Numbered from the stretch's first letter, positions 9,454 to 18,283 are shown. The stretch is DNA of 64,000 bases from Corynebacterium atrinae (GCF_030408455.1 NZ_CP046977.1:1240001-1304000), one strand, 5' to 3'. The notes: a model not told the origin generated them from the sequence alone. A program made the numbers and translations.

Positions 9454-10467
9454 ATGAATACTGCTGCCCCGAAAGGACGCGTCGCCATCGTCTACCACCC
9501 CGGGAAGGTAGAGCTGGATGAGCTGAAAGCTGCGGTAGCAGCGGCCGTCGATAAGCATGGATGGGGCGAGGTCGAGTGGTGGGAGACCACCAAGGACGAC
9601 CCCGGAGAGGGACCGGCGCGCGAGGCGGTCGCGCGGGGCGCGACCATGGTCGTGGCCTGCGGCGGGGATGGAACGGTGCGGGCGGCTGCGACGGGATTGC
9701 GGGATACGGGGGCGTCGTTAGGCGTGATTCCGCTGGGAACAGGCAACCTGCTGGCGCGCAACCTGAAGTTGCCGCTGAACATGGAAGAAGCGGTCGACGC
9801 GGTGTTCGGTGGGCAAGACGCGGCAATCGACCTGTGTACCGCTGCGGTGACCAGGCCGGATGGCAGTTCTGAGAGGTTTGATTTCGTCGTCATGGCGGGC
9901 GTCGGGGTTGATGCCCAAATGATTGTTAATACCGACGACGAGCTGAAAAGGAAGGTCGGATTCCTGGCCTACGGCGTGGCCATCGCGAAATCGTTGGCGG
10001 GCGGGAATCGGATTCGAGCGGAATACCGCATCGATGGAGGTCAGCCCGAGAAGACTAGGGTGCACTCGCTGATCGGCGGCAACTGCGGGGAGCTCGTCGG
10101 CGGACTGCCGTTGCTACCCGATGCCCAGGCTAATGACGGGATCTTCGACCTCGTGTTCATTCGACCCACGGGTGTGTTCGGCTGGGCGCAGATCGCCGGC
10201 AGGCTCATCCGCCAGGCAGGCGAGAAGGTCCGCCGCCGCTTGACCCGCAGCTCGGCCCCTGTGACTGGCGGCGCGCAAGACCTTAGTTCCCTGCGCTACC
10301 TCTCTGGGACTCACCTAGAGGCGACCCTCAAGCATCCCGAGGTTTTCGAGGTCGACGGTGAAGAAATTGGCCAGGTGACCGCCTTTAACATCAGCATTGA
10401 CCCCGGTGGATTAGTGGTGTGCCAATCCTCACCGCCGCCTGTGGAGGAGCCTGGCGAGGTGGCTTAG
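9454..10467 (+). CDS. Diacylglycerol/lipid kinase family protein
   Basis: 337 residues of the DAGK_cat/YegS-DgkB fold. The nucleotide-binding GGDGTVRAAA is near residues 69-78 and the family motif PLGTGNLLARNL near 100. It is expected to phosphorylate diacylglycerol or a related lipid at the inner membrane face. The ATG at 9454 lies 10 nt after the esterase stop; an upstream in-frame start at 9376 lies inside the esterase gene and was rejected. The precise lipid substrate is not evident. Confidence 0.85.
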   Translation: MNTAAPKGRVAIVYHPGKVELDELKAAVAAAVDKHGWGEVEWWETTKDDPGEGPAREAVARGATMVVACGGDGTVRAAATGLRDTGASLGVIPLGTGNLLARNLKLPLNMEEAVDAVFGGQDAAIDLCTAAVTRPDGSSERFDFVVMAGVGVDAQMIVNTDDELKRKVGFLAYGVAIAKSLAGGNRIRAEYRIDGGQPEKTRVHSLIGGNCGELVGGLPLLPDAQANDGIFDLVFIRPTGVFGWAQIAGRLIRQAGEKVRRRLTRSSAPVTGGAQDLSSLRYLSGTHLEATLKHPEVFEVDGEEIGQVTAFNISIDPGGLVVCQSSPPPVEEPGEVA

Positions 10468-10580
10468 CGCCGGGGGGAGTTAAATGGGGGCGGCTGTTCC
10501 TTGTGACGGTTCCGCAAAGTAGATTGAAATGCGTATTAGATCACTACTTTGTTGGAAATCTGACTGTGAAGGACTACCCT

Positions 10581-11585
10581 ATGTTCTCCTCCCGCACTTC
10601 CCGCGCCCTGGCCGGCATTACCGCCGCCGTAGCGCTCACCCTCACCGCTTGCACCTCAGGCTCTGGCAGTTCTTCCTCCGACGCTTCGGGCGCGGACAAG
10701 GCTGGCGGGGAAAGCTACTCCATCGGTATCAACCAGCTCGTGCAGCACCCGGCGTTGGATGCCGCCACCGCGGGCTTCAAGGAGGCCTTTGCGGACGCAG
10801 GAGTTGACGTCGACTTCGACGAACAAAACGCAAATGGCGAGCAGTCCACCGCTCTGACCATCGCGCAGCAGTTCGCGAACTCGAACAAGGACCTCGTGCT
10901 TGCGGTGGCGACGCCCGCAGCCCAGGCCACCGCCCAGAACATCACCAACGTCCCCGTGCTGTTTACCGCGGTCACCGATGCTGAGTCTGCTGATCTAGTG
11001 GAATCCAATGAGGCCCCGGGCGCTAATGTCACCGGTACCTCCGATGCCGCTCCGATCGACGCCCAGCTCGAGTTGCTCAAGCAGCTTGTCCCGGATGCGA
11101 AGTCCGTCGGTATCGTCTACGCCTCCGGCGAGGTCAACTCCCAGGTCCAGGTCGACGCCGTCAAGGAAGCCGCTGCGCCGCTCGACCTCGAGATCAAGAC
11201 CCAGACGGTCACCACCGTCAACGAGATCCAGCAGGCTGTGGGTGCGCTTGGCGACGTCGACGCGATCTATGTCCCCACCGACAACATGGTCGTGTCCGGC
11301 ATCGCCTCCCTCATCCAGGTAGCCGAGCAGAACAAGATCCCGGTCATCGGCGCGGAAGCTGGCACCGTCGAGGGTGGCGCCGTAGCCACCCTGGGCATTG
11401 ACTACCATGAGCTCGGTCGCCAGACCGGTGAGATGGCCCTGCGCATTCTCCAGGATGGCGCTGATCCGGCCACCATGCCGGTCGAGACCGCTACGGAGTT
11501 TTCTTACGTCATCAACGAGGACGCCGCCGCCCGCCAGGGCGTCACCATTCCCGCCGAGATCCTCAGCGAGGCCGAAACCGTATGA
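10581..11585 (+). CDS. ABC transporter substrate-binding lipoprotein (PF04392 type)
   Basis: 334 residues with a signal peptide ending in lipobox LTAC (lipid-modified Cys near 24), a Ser/Gly-rich linker and a two-lobed binding domain starting YSIGINQLVQHPALDAA. That opening is typical of the TrpX/YtfQ-like ABC substrate-binding family. It should capture the ligand outside the cell and deliver it to the permease encoded next. Start 10581 was chosen because it begins the signal peptide and has a GAAGGA site upstream. The ligand is not assignable; TrpX relatives bind aromatic amino acids, but that is only analogy. Confidence 0.85.
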   Translation: MFSSRTSRALAGITAAVALTLTACTSGSGSSSSDASGADKAGGESYSIGINQLVQHPALDAATAGFKEAFADAGVDVDFDEQNANGEQSTALTIAQQFANSNKDLVLAVATPAAQATAQNITNVPVLFTAVTDAESADLVESNEAPGANVTGTSDAAPIDAQLELLKQLVPDAKSVGIVYASGEVNSQVQVDAVKEAAAPLDLEIKTQTVTTVNEIQQAVGALGDVDAIYVPTDNMVVSGIASLIQVAEQNKIPVIGAEAGTVEGGAVATLGIDYHELGRQTGEMALRILQDGADPATMPVETATEFSYVINEDAAARQGVTIPAEILSEAETV

Positions 11586-12493
11586 TCGGCGCGGTCGAAG
11601 TCGGCCTTATCTACGGGGTCATGGCACTCGGCGTCTTCCTGACTTTCCGTGTGCTCAACTTCCCCGACTTGACGGTCGACGGCAGCTTTACGACGGGCGC
11701 GGCCACCGCCGCCGTAGGAATCCTCAACGGTTGGCATCCCGCGCTCGCTACGCTCGCCGGTTTCGGCACCGGATTCATCGCCGGTTGTGTCACTGGCCTG
11801 CTGCACACCAAGGGACGCATTGACGGCCTGCTTGCTGGCATCCTCACCATGATCGCGCTCTGGTCGATCAACCTGCGCATCATGGGCAGCGCCAACATCC
11901 CACTGTTGCGCCAAGACACGCTATTTACTCCGCTTCGCGAGGCAGGACTGCTCAACACCTGGGGCGGCGTCGGGGGACTGGCAGTGATCATGGCGGTGCT
12001 CGGCGCGCTCGTGGTGGGGTTCCTCAAAACCGACCTCGGCCTGTCGCTGCGCGCCACCGGTGATAACGGGCAGATGATCACCTCCTTCGGTGTGTCAACC
12101 GACTTCACCAAGACCCTGACTCTCGCGCTGTCCAATGGCCTTGTTGGCATGTGCGGTGCGCTCATCGCTCAATACCAAGGGTTCTCCGACATCTCCATGG
12201 GCATTGGCCTCATCCTCGTTGGCTTGGCTTCGGTCATCATGGGGCAGGCGATTTTTGGCCAGCGCAATCTCTGGCTCGCCGTTTACGCCGTCATCATCGG
12301 TGCTGTGATCTACCGCCTGATCATCTTCGCCGCGCTCCAGGTTGGCCTCAACCCCAACGACATGAAGCTCATTACGGCCTTGCTGGTGATCGTGGCGCTG
12401 CTCCTCCCAAGATTCAAAGCGATGGTCTCCGTCAAGCCAAAGTCACGAGCCGTCCGCACACCCGAGCCCGCCCTTGCCGCGAAGGGAGCCTGA
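11582..12493 (+). CDS. ABC transporter permease (BPD_transp_2 family)
   Basis: 303 residues, almost wholly hydrophobic with eight to nine predicted membrane segments, of the branched-chain amino acid/ribose permease family. Its ATG overlaps the stop of the binding-protein gene (ATGA at 11582). It forms the membrane channel of the three-gene uptake system. The segment LNFPDLTVDGSF near the N-terminus is typical of permeases paired with PF04392 binding proteins. Confidence 0.87.
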   Translation: MIGAVEVGLIYGVMALGVFLTFRVLNFPDLTVDGSFTTGAATAAVGILNGWHPALATLAGFGTGFIAGCVTGLLHTKGRIDGLLAGILTMIALWSINLRIMGSANIPLLRQDTLFTPLREAGLLNTWGGVGGLAVIMAVLGALVVGFLKTDLGLSLRATGDNGQMITSFGVSTDFTKTLTLALSNGLVGMCGALIAQYQGFSDISMGIGLILVGLASVIMGQAIFGQRNLWLAVYAVIIGAVIYRLIIFAALQVGLNPNDMKLITALLVIVALLLPRFKAMVSVKPKSRAVRTPEPALAAKGA

Positions 12494-12494
12494 C

Positions 12495-13286
12495 ATGCTA
12501 CAAGTCACAGGCATCACCAAGACCTTCTTCCCCGGCACGGTCAACGAACGGGTCGCACTTCGAGATTTGTCGCTACAACTCGATGAAGGTGATTTCGTCA
12601 CCGTCATTGGCTCCAACGGCGCGGGCAAGTCAACCCTGCTCAACGCCGTCGCCGGGCGTCTGTTCGTCGACTCTGGTGACGTCATCATCGACGGCAAGCG
12701 GGTCAACAAACTCCCCGAATTCAAACGCGCCCGCTACGTCGGACGCGTCTTCCAGGACCCACTAGCCGGCACCGCACCGAACCTCACCATCGAGGAGAAC
12801 CTCTCCCTCGCGTGGCTGCGCGGTAAAGGCCGAGGGCTGGGACTTAGCCTCACCGCTAAAAGGCGCGCCGAGTTCATTGACCACCTCGCCTCCCTCGAAC
12901 TGGGCCTCGAGGACCGCCTGGGCGCCAAGGTGGGCCTCCTCTCTGGCGGCCAACGCCAAGCTCTGTCCCTCCTCATGGCGGGGTTCACCAACCCGCGCAT
13001 CATGCTTCTCGACGAGCACACCGCCGCCCTCGACCCCCAACGCGCCGACCTGGTCACCGCCCTGACCGAACGCATCGTCGCCGAAGGAAACCTGACCACC
13101 CTCATGGTCACCCACAACATGGAACAGGCCTTGCGACTCGGCAACCGCCTGATCATGATGCACGAAGGTCAGATCGTCTACGAGGCGAGCGCTGAGCATA
13201 AAGCCAAGCTCACCGTTCGTGATCTCCTGCAGGAATTCGCCAACATCAAGGGAGCAACCCTCTCGGACAAGGCCTTCCTCGGCTAG
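12495..13286 (+). CDS. ABC transporter ATP-binding protein
   Basis: 263 residues with Walker A GSNGAGKST (39-47), signature LLSGGQRQALSLL (near 150), Walker B IMLLDEHT and switch His in MVTHNMEQ. It energises the uptake system formed with the two preceding genes. ATG 12495 follows a GAAGGGA ribosome-binding site two bases after the permease stop. It is the last gene of the cluster, followed by a GC-rich hairpin. Confidence 0.9.
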   Translation: MLQVTGITKTFFPGTVNERVALRDLSLQLDEGDFVTVIGSNGAGKSTLLNAVAGRLFVDSGDVIIDGKRVNKLPEFKRARYVGRVFQDPLAGTAPNLTIEENLSLAWLRGKGRGLGLSLTAKRRAEFIDHLASLELGLEDRLGAKVGLLSGGQRQALSLLMAGFTNPRIMLLDEHTAALDPQRADLVTALTERIVAEGNLTTLMVTHNMEQALRLGNRLIMMHEGQIVYEASAEHKAKLTVRDLLQEFANIKGATLSDKAFLG

Positions 13287-13303
13287 CTTGTCTGTTCGTG
13301 TCT

Positions 13304-13329
13304 GCCCCAGTGCTTAACCGCGCTGGGGC
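13304..13329 (+). terminator. Hairpin after the uptake ABC operon
   Basis: The inverted repeat GCCCCAG (13304-13310) / CTGGGGC (13323-13329) begins 18 bp after the stop codon. There is no T-run, so it may be a weak terminator or mRNA-stabilising hairpin. Confidence 0.5.
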
Positions 13330-13398
13330 GTTCGCGTCTCAGCAGAGGCGGAATTTTCTACAGGATTTTTCCCTCCAGCCCTTGCGGAGTTCGATGTT

Positions 13399-13424
13399 GT
13401 GTTCTAACATAGATATTAGAACAC
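13399..13424 (+). promoter_or_regulatory. Perfect 9-bp inverted repeat, probable operator
   Basis: GTGTTCTAA (13399-13407) and TTAGAACAC (13416-13424) form a perfect inverted repeat with an 8-bp AT-rich spacer, 32 bp ahead of the GTG of the DUF222 gene. Its position suggests a repressor site over the promoter. It does not match the corynebacterial LexA box. Confidence 0.5.
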
Positions 13425-13455
13425 GCAAGCGAATTGCTTTAGGGGGTGAACGCGC

Positions 13456-14442
13456 GTGACCACCGAGATCTACCACTCACTAGTGGAAGAGCTACTCAAA
13501 CGCACACTCACCCGCGCCCAGTACTACTACGCTGTCAGCTCACCCGATGACCCTGTTGCTTGCCGGGGAACGCAGATGCGCCGCGACGACCACGAACTGT
13601 GGCAATCAGTCCTGCCCGGGGATGATGAGGACATCGACATCGTTCTCGCTAAGCTTCGGCGTTCTTTAGGGCGTGGGGATCAGTACCTCATGTCCGCGAT
13701 CAGTGCTCACCGCCGTCTCAACGAGCTTCCACAGGTAAAGGAAATCCAGGAGCACTACTTCCATCTCGATCTCCCCCGGCTCAAGGTCATCGATAGTGTC
13801 CTCTGTAAAGCAGACACGACTGTGTTAGAGCATGTGGATCTCATTGATACCGAACTAGCGGAGTTCCTGACCCCGACTCGGGCGAATCAGATCCTGCCGA
13901 CAGTGGGCAAGATCAAAAGCCGCCTTAATGCGATCATCACCATGCTTGATGAGAGTATTTCTGCTGAGGACCCCGCCCCTGCACCTGCTGATAGCGTCTC
14001 GATATCCTTCGTTGACGGCAGAGGCCTCCTGCACGCCGATCTTGATGGGGTCACAGCCCAAGAAATCGACCTCAGAGTGCGCAAGTATGCGATTACTCAC
14101 GGCGTCAGCCAAGCAGACGCACTCGTAGCGCTCATCAAAGGGGAGGGGTCAACGAATGTCACCCTCAACCTGTACAAGGCATCGGATATCCCGAATGCAC
14201 CTGGATGGGTCTCTGGGGTGGGGTATCTCACGCGTAAGCAGACTGAGGATCTTCTTAACCGGGTTGATGTCGAGATCGACTTGGATGAGATTGCCCAGAA
14301 GGTCTCGTATGCGTATGCCACCCCAGCAGATATTCGTTCCCTGGTCATCGGGTTGGATGGGGTCAAGTCCGCGGGAGTGGTGTTTCTGCCTTTCGATAAA
14401 ACAGGCAGGATGACGGTGCAAGGGCCGTCCCGAGCCCGGTAG
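13456..14442 (+). pseudogene. DUF222/HNH endonuclease, N-terminal fragment cut by IS256-family element
   Basis: 328 residues matching the N-terminal DUF222 (13E12-repeat type) portion of corynebacterial HNH endonuclease genes, for example the stretch LTPTRANQILP. The cysteine/histidine HNH part is absent here and reappears at 15742-16211, on the far side of the insertion sequence. The TAG stop at 14440 seems to be supplied by the IS end. The GTG start follows a GGGGTGA site. Family function is unclear; these genes are often multicopy. The fragment is unlikely to act as a nuclease. Confidence 0.75.
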
Positions 14443-15740
14443 TGGTGTCGACTCATGCGACCTCCTGAGTGGATTCGCCGGCATCGATGACGGTGGCGCT
14501 CATCATGGCCTTCGTCTGCTCCAGTGCCGTGAGCGACATGTAGCGCTTCTGCTGTATCCAATCGTCATGCTGCTCGGCCAGGACCGCGCCCACCAGACGC
14601 ACCACGGCGTCCCGGTTGGGGAAGATCCCGACGACGTCGGTACGCCGGCGGATCTCCCGGTTCAGCCGCTCGGTGGGGTTATTCGACCAGACTTTTTTCC
14701 ACACGCTCTTCGGGGCGTGGGTGAAGGCCAACAGCTCGTCTAGGGACTCCTCCAGGTAGTCGGCTACGTGCGGGAACTTCTGCTCGCAGAAGGTCACGAC
14801 TTCGCGGGCCTGGGCCCACACCGATGCTGCATCCGGTTGCTGGAAGATCGTGTGGAACATCGCCGATAATGTCGGCCACTGCGTCTTCGACACCAGCCCG
14901 GACAGGTTCTTCGCAAAATGAGTGCGGCACCGCTGCCACGACGCATTCGGCAGGACCTCGCCGATCGCGTGCTGGATACCCACGTGCGCATCACTGGTGA
15001 CCAGGTACACCTCATCTAGGCCCCGGGCCTTGAGATCGCGGAAGAAGCCGGTCCATGAGGCGACTGACTCGGATGTGGCGACCTGCATGCCCAGCAATTC
15101 CCGGTAGCCTTCGGCGTTGACGCCGGTGGCCAGCAGCACGGAGGTCTTGACCACCCGTCCGCCTTCGCGGACTTTCATGGTTAGGGCGTCACACGAGACG
15201 TAGAGATACGGGCTGGTATCCAGCGGCCGGGTGCGGAAATCCTCCACCATGGAGTCAAGATCCTTGGCCATCTCGGATACCTGCGACTTCGACAGGTTGG
15301 ATATCCCGAGGGTGGCGACCAGGTCGTTCATCCTGCGGGTGGACACGCCCTTCAGGTAGCAAGTGGCGATGACGGTGGTCAGGGCCCGTTCGGCTCGGGT
15401 GCGTCGTTCTAGCAGCCAGTCCGGAAAGAATGAGCCGGTGCGCAGCTTCGGCACGGCGACATCCACGGTGCCGACGCGGGTGTCGAGGTCGCGGTGGCGG
15501 TAGCCATTGCGGACGTTGACGCGAGCATCACTGGTGGTGGCGTAATCGGCGCCGCAGACCTGGTCGGCCTGGGTCGACAGAATCTGGTTGATGAAGCTTT
15601 GGAGCATCTCGCGCATCAGGTCCGGCGAGGCCTGGGAGAGTAGATCGTCGAGGTAGGTGGTCGGGTCGATAGAATGGGGGCCAGCGGCCATCGTGGGTTC
15701 CCTTTCGAGGAGAGGTAAGAGTTGATTCGAAAGGTACTGC
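14439..15740 (-). mobile_element. IS256-family insertion sequence (ends approximate)
   Basis: About 1.3 kb containing one intact transposase gene and interrupting the DUF222/HNH gene. The ends were placed from a weak imperfect inverted repeat. The left side reads GTAGTGGTGTCGACTC, and the right side read in reverse starts GCAGTACCTTTCGA. No convincing 8-9-bp target duplication was found by eye, so each boundary may be off by some bases. Confidence 0.7.
14453..15691 (-). CDS. IS256-family (mutator-type) transposase
   Basis: 412 residues, full length for IS256-family transposases. The expected DDE residues are seen in VSCDALTMKV (first Asp), LVTSDAHVG (second Asp) and NNPTERLNREIRRR (Glu). The conserved C/H region RCRTHFAKN is also present. 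No frameshift or premature stop is visible, so the enzyme is probably active. It starts at ATG 15691 with an AGGGAA site just upstream. It catalyses cut/copy transposition of the element. Confidence 0.93.
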   Translation of the reverse strand: MAAGPHSIDPTTYLDDLLSQASPDLMREMLQSFINQILSTQADQVCGADYATTSDARVNVRNGYRHRDLDTRVGTVDVAVPKLRTGSFFPDWLLERRTRAERALTTVIATCYLKGVSTRRMNDLVATLGISNLSKSQVSEMAKDLDSMVEDFRTRPLDTSPYLYVSCDALTMKVREGGRVVKTSVLLATGVNAEGYRELLGMQVATSESVASWTGFFRDLKARGLDEVYLVTSDAHVGIQHAIGEVLPNASWQRCRTHFAKNLSGLVSKTQWPTLSAMFHTIFQQPDAASVWAQAREVVTFCEQKFPHVADYLEESLDELLAFTHAPKSVWKKVWSNNPTERLNREIRRRTDVVGIFPNRDAVVRLVGAVLAEQHDDWIQQKRYMSLTALEQTKAMMSATVIDAGESTQEVA

Positions 15741-15741
15741 G

Positions 15742-16211
15742 GTGGTCGCCCACATTTTCTCTGGGGGTCGTCACCGGCAGTTACAGATACACCACGCTAG
15801 AGGACGTAACCGTTGGATGGGACGTGTGCGGTCGGTGGGTGTGATACTCCTGCTCATCGGGCTCAGATGGATCATCGGGTTAATCATGCTGATGGTGGGC
15901 CCACGACAGCAGCTAATTTGGCTGCGTTGTGTGTGAAGCATCATGCGATGAAAACCGACCGGCGGGTCACCTACGTCATGGACCCGGTGACGAGGCGAAA
16001 GTACTTCCTCTTCGATGATGGGTCCTGGGCGGAGTCCGAAGGCGACGGCCCACTAGCTCCGAGTGAACGGCGCTGGATGCAAACGGTGTCCCAACGCATC
16101 ACGAAGCGAAGAGCGAGGATTAGGTCGGAGTCCCAAACCCAAAAGACAGAACAGATTGAGCGGGAAGGTCCTCCGCCGCCTCCACCACCGGAGGAACCAC
16201 CACCGTTCTAG
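15742..16211 (+). pseudogene. DUF222/HNH endonuclease, C-terminal HNH fragment (frameshifted)
   Basis: This is the continuation of the interrupted gene. From 15813 the frame encodes an HNH nuclease module (CAVGGCDTPAHRAQMDH, then LCVKHHAMKTDRR) and a Pro-rich tail ending at the TAG at 16209. The upstream part (through HHARGRNRW) lies in another frame, and TAA at 15807 closes the HNH frame. A 1- or 4-nt loss near 15805-15820 has therefore also broken this half. It is non-functional unless an independent start is used. Confidence 0.7.
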
Positions 16212-16432
16212 ACATTAATGGCGGCGGAGAGTTGGCACGCTTGCATGCAAGTGGGGAAGTGCTGCTGCAATGCGGCTCACTAGCCAGAACCTCTCATATC
16301 TCTGATTCGTTCGGAGGTTTACCTATCGCTGCCTTCGAATTAAGGAAGTGTCGCGGGGCAACTTATCCCCGTCAAGCTTGATTTGTAAACCCTGTCTGAG
16401 ATCCGCAACAAGGAGTGGCAGGGTGAAATCGC

Positions 16433-16463
16433 GTGCCCAATTTGTGCCCAATCCGTGCCCAAT
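16433..16463. repeat. Three tandem GTGCCCAAT repeats, 11-bp period
   Basis: Exact copies lie at 16433-16441, 16444-16452 and 16455-16463, about 120 bp from the 3' end of tRNA-Pro. The function is unknown; they may be a vestige of an integration site. Confidence 0.75.
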
Positions 16464-16543
16464 GGCACACCGGGCGGTTGATGATGCGGTGGCACGCCCT
16501 AGGATCAAAATGCGCCCTGAGCAGCAAACACGCCCGAAAAATA

Positions 16544-16563
16544 AAACAGGCCAGAGCCTGTTT
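16544..16563 (-). terminator. Rho-independent terminator of tRNA-Pro
   Basis: Read on the minus strand it is AAACAGGC-TCTG-GCCTGTTT followed by TATTTTT, an 8-bp stem with a 4-nt loop and a U-tract, 22 bp downstream of the tRNA 3' end. Confidence 0.88.
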
Positions 16564-16584
16564 ATATGCCTTGACCTGCTGTTG

Positions 16585-16658
16585 TCGGACTGACAGGATT
16601 TGAACCTGCGACCCCTACACCCCCAGTGTAGTGCGCTACCAAACTGCGCCACAGTCCG
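16585..16658 (-). tRNA. tRNA-Pro (anticodon GGG)
   Basis: A 74-nt cloverleaf on the minus strand: acceptor CGGACTG/CAGTCCG with discriminator A, D-arm with GTTTGGTAGCGC, anticodon stem CTACA/TGTAG with loop CTGGGGG (anticodon GGG, codons CCC/CCU), and T-arm with GGTTCAAATCC. The C1-G72 pair is characteristic of bacterial tRNA-Pro. CCA is not encoded. A terminator follows. Confidence 0.96.
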
Positions 16659-16736
16659 CCGTTGCAGCATTTTGCAACTCGTTTAGGTTACAACAGTGTC
16701 ATCTGAAATGACGAATCTGCTGTTCATCGAACATTT

Positions 16737-17126
16737 TTAAGGCACGGCGCCCGTGGAGTAGTACCACTGGCCATTGATGCGGCGGAAGGTGGAGCGCTCC
16801 CGCTGGCTTCCGGCGGGGTCGCCTTTGTAGAAGGCTTCGAACTCGACGATGCCTTGAGGGTCAAGGGGTCCGCCCTCGACGACGTCGAGGATGTCGAGAC
16901 GGTAGAAGGTGACGGGGAGGTCGACGAGGGTCAGTTCGAAGGGGCGGGTGTCGGGGTCCCAGGTGCGGAGGAGATAGTCGGCATCTCGGGTTACAAACGC
17001 GGTGAAGCGGGAGCGCATGAGCGTTTCGGCGGTGGGGGCGAGGGCCCCGGCGTGGTACTTATGGCAGCATTCGCCGTATGTCAGGCCCGATCCGCAGGGA
17101 CATCGTCGGTCTAAGGGAAAGGTCAT
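16737..17126 (-). CDS. SEC-C motif protein (YchJ/UPF0225 family)
   Basis: 129 residues. It opens with a SEC-C zinc motif (CPCGSGLTYGECCHKYH, near residues 9-25) and continues with the YchJ NTF2-like domain (TLMRSRFTAFVTRDADYLL). The molecular function of the family is unknown. The ATG at 17126 overlaps the stop of the upstream hydrolase-OsmC gene (ATGA), so the two form an operon. Confidence 0.88.
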   Translation of the reverse strand: MTFPLDRRCPCGSGLTYGECCHKYHAGALAPTAETLMRSRFTAFVTRDADYLLRTWDPDTRPFELTLVDLPVTFYRLDILDVVEGGPLDPQGIVEFEAFYKGDPAGSQRERSTFRRINGQWYYSTGAVP

Positions 17127-18283
17127 GCCGACACGTCCATGATATTGGCTCCGGACAGCATTCCTTGGATGTTGGTGGAGGCGGCGGCGTCGAGAAGCTG
17201 GCGGTGTTGAGCTGTGGTGAGGCTGCCGATGAGTTCGACCTTGCGCTCGAAGGTGTTGTCGAAGACGTGGATGATGGTGACGCGGACGTCGTGAAGCTTC
17301 ATGCCACGCGCGGCGGCGCGGACGGCTTCGGAGGTGGCTGCGGCGAGAGCTGACATGAGTAGTTCCAGGGCGCTGACGCCGGCGCCTTTGCCACCGTCGC
17401 CCTTGGGGCGGTCGGTGACGATCGCTTCGCGGGAGGTCCGCACTACTGATCCCAGGCGGGTGCCGGCGGCGATGGTCGCCACGGCTTGGCCGTCGGAGAC
17501 GGGGGAGGGGACCTGCGTTGGTGTGAGGTAAGGGCGGGCCCATTCGGCGATCAACCGGCCGGCCCGTTGCGCGGTGGTTCCGCGGGTAAAGAGGTGGTCG
17601 GCTTTGTCGATGCTGACCAGTGATTTCGGGTAGCGGGTGAGGCGGAAGATGTTCTGGGCGTTTTCGACTCCGACGGTGTGGTCGACGGGGGAATGCAGCA
17701 GCATGAGCGGTTTGCGCAGAGTAGGCAGGTAGGACTGGGGGTCGGTGTCGGCGAGGTCCTCGAGGAACTCGCGGGAGATGACGATGTCGCGACCGCCGAG
17801 GACAACGGTGACGGAACCGTCCTCGTCGGCGTCTTTGACCCGTTCAGCGAAGTGGAGGACGGCGTGCGCAGGGTCGAAGGGGGCGCCCATCGTGGCCACC
17901 GCTTTGATGGAAGCCATCACCGGCTTGGTAGCTGCTTGCAGGACGGCGGCTCCGCCGAGGGAATGGCCGACGAGCAGCTGGGGCGCCTCGTAGTTGTCCG
18001 TCAGCCACTCGGAGGCGGCAATGATGTCGGCGACGTTTTGGCTAAAGCTGGTGTCGGCGAAGTTGCCTTCGGATTGTCCGAGGCCGGGGAAATCGAAACG
18101 CAGGGCGGCGATGCCGTGCTCGGCGAGGGTTTTGCACACTCGGGAGGCAGCGGGTGCGAAGCGTGAACAGGTAAAACAATGGGCGAACACCGCATAGGCG
18201 ACGGGGGTGGAGTCTGGGAAGTCAATCGTGCCGGCCATCGTAGTGCCTGTGCTGGAGGGCAATTTCACGCTCAGAGAATGCAT
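17123..18283 (-). CDS. Alpha/beta hydrolase-OsmC fusion protein
   Basis: 386 residues. Residues ~1-250 form an alpha/beta hydrolase with nucleophile elbow VGHSLGG (near 106), and residues ~255-386 an OsmC-like domain. At the position where OsmC/Ohr proteins carry a redox Cys in the ALxxC region, this protein reads LLMSALAAATSEA, so thiol peroxidase activity is doubtful. The start MHSLSVKL at 18283 was chosen over upstream starts because it is where homologous fusions begin and leaves space for the divergent secA2 promoter. Substrates are unknown. Confidence 0.83.
   Translation of the reverse strand: MHSLSVKLPSSTGTTMAGTIDFPDSTPVAYAVFAHCFTCSRFAPAASRVCKTLAEHGIAALRFDFPGLGQSEGNFADTSFSQNVADIIAASEWLTDNYEAPQLLVGHSLGGAAVLQAATKPVMASIKAVATMGAPFDPAHAVLHFAERVKDADEDGSVTVVLGGRDIVISREFLEDLADTDPQSYLPTLRKPLMLLHSPVDHTVGVENAQNIFRLTRYPKSLVSIDKADHLFTRGTTAQRAGRLIAEWARPYLTPTQVPSPVSDGQAVATIAAGTRLGSVVRTSREAIVTDRPKGDGGKGAGVSALELLMSALAAATSEAVRAAARGMKLHDVRVTIIHVFDNTFERKVELIGSLTTAQHRQLLDAAASTNIQGMLSGANIMDVSA

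Larger units (their letters stand above)
16212..16584. other. Intergenic region between HNH remnant and tRNA-Pro
   Basis: 373 bp without a credible gene. It holds three exact copies of GTGCCCAAT at 11-bp spacing (16433-16463) and the tRNA terminator. Read on the minus strand, the repeats resemble the Gly-His-Leu-Gly-Thr-like 3' ends of integrase genes found beside tRNA genes. No integrase body remains. Confidence 0.5.

Noticed and set aside
13399..13424. LexA (SOS) box
   Set aside because: The sequence does not fit TCGAAC-N4-GTTCGA; it is kept only as an unidentified dyad.
14425..15760. Exact inverted repeats and target duplication of the IS256-family element
   Set aside because: Only a weak imperfect match of the ends was found and no matching 8-9-bp flanks, so boundaries are given as approximate.
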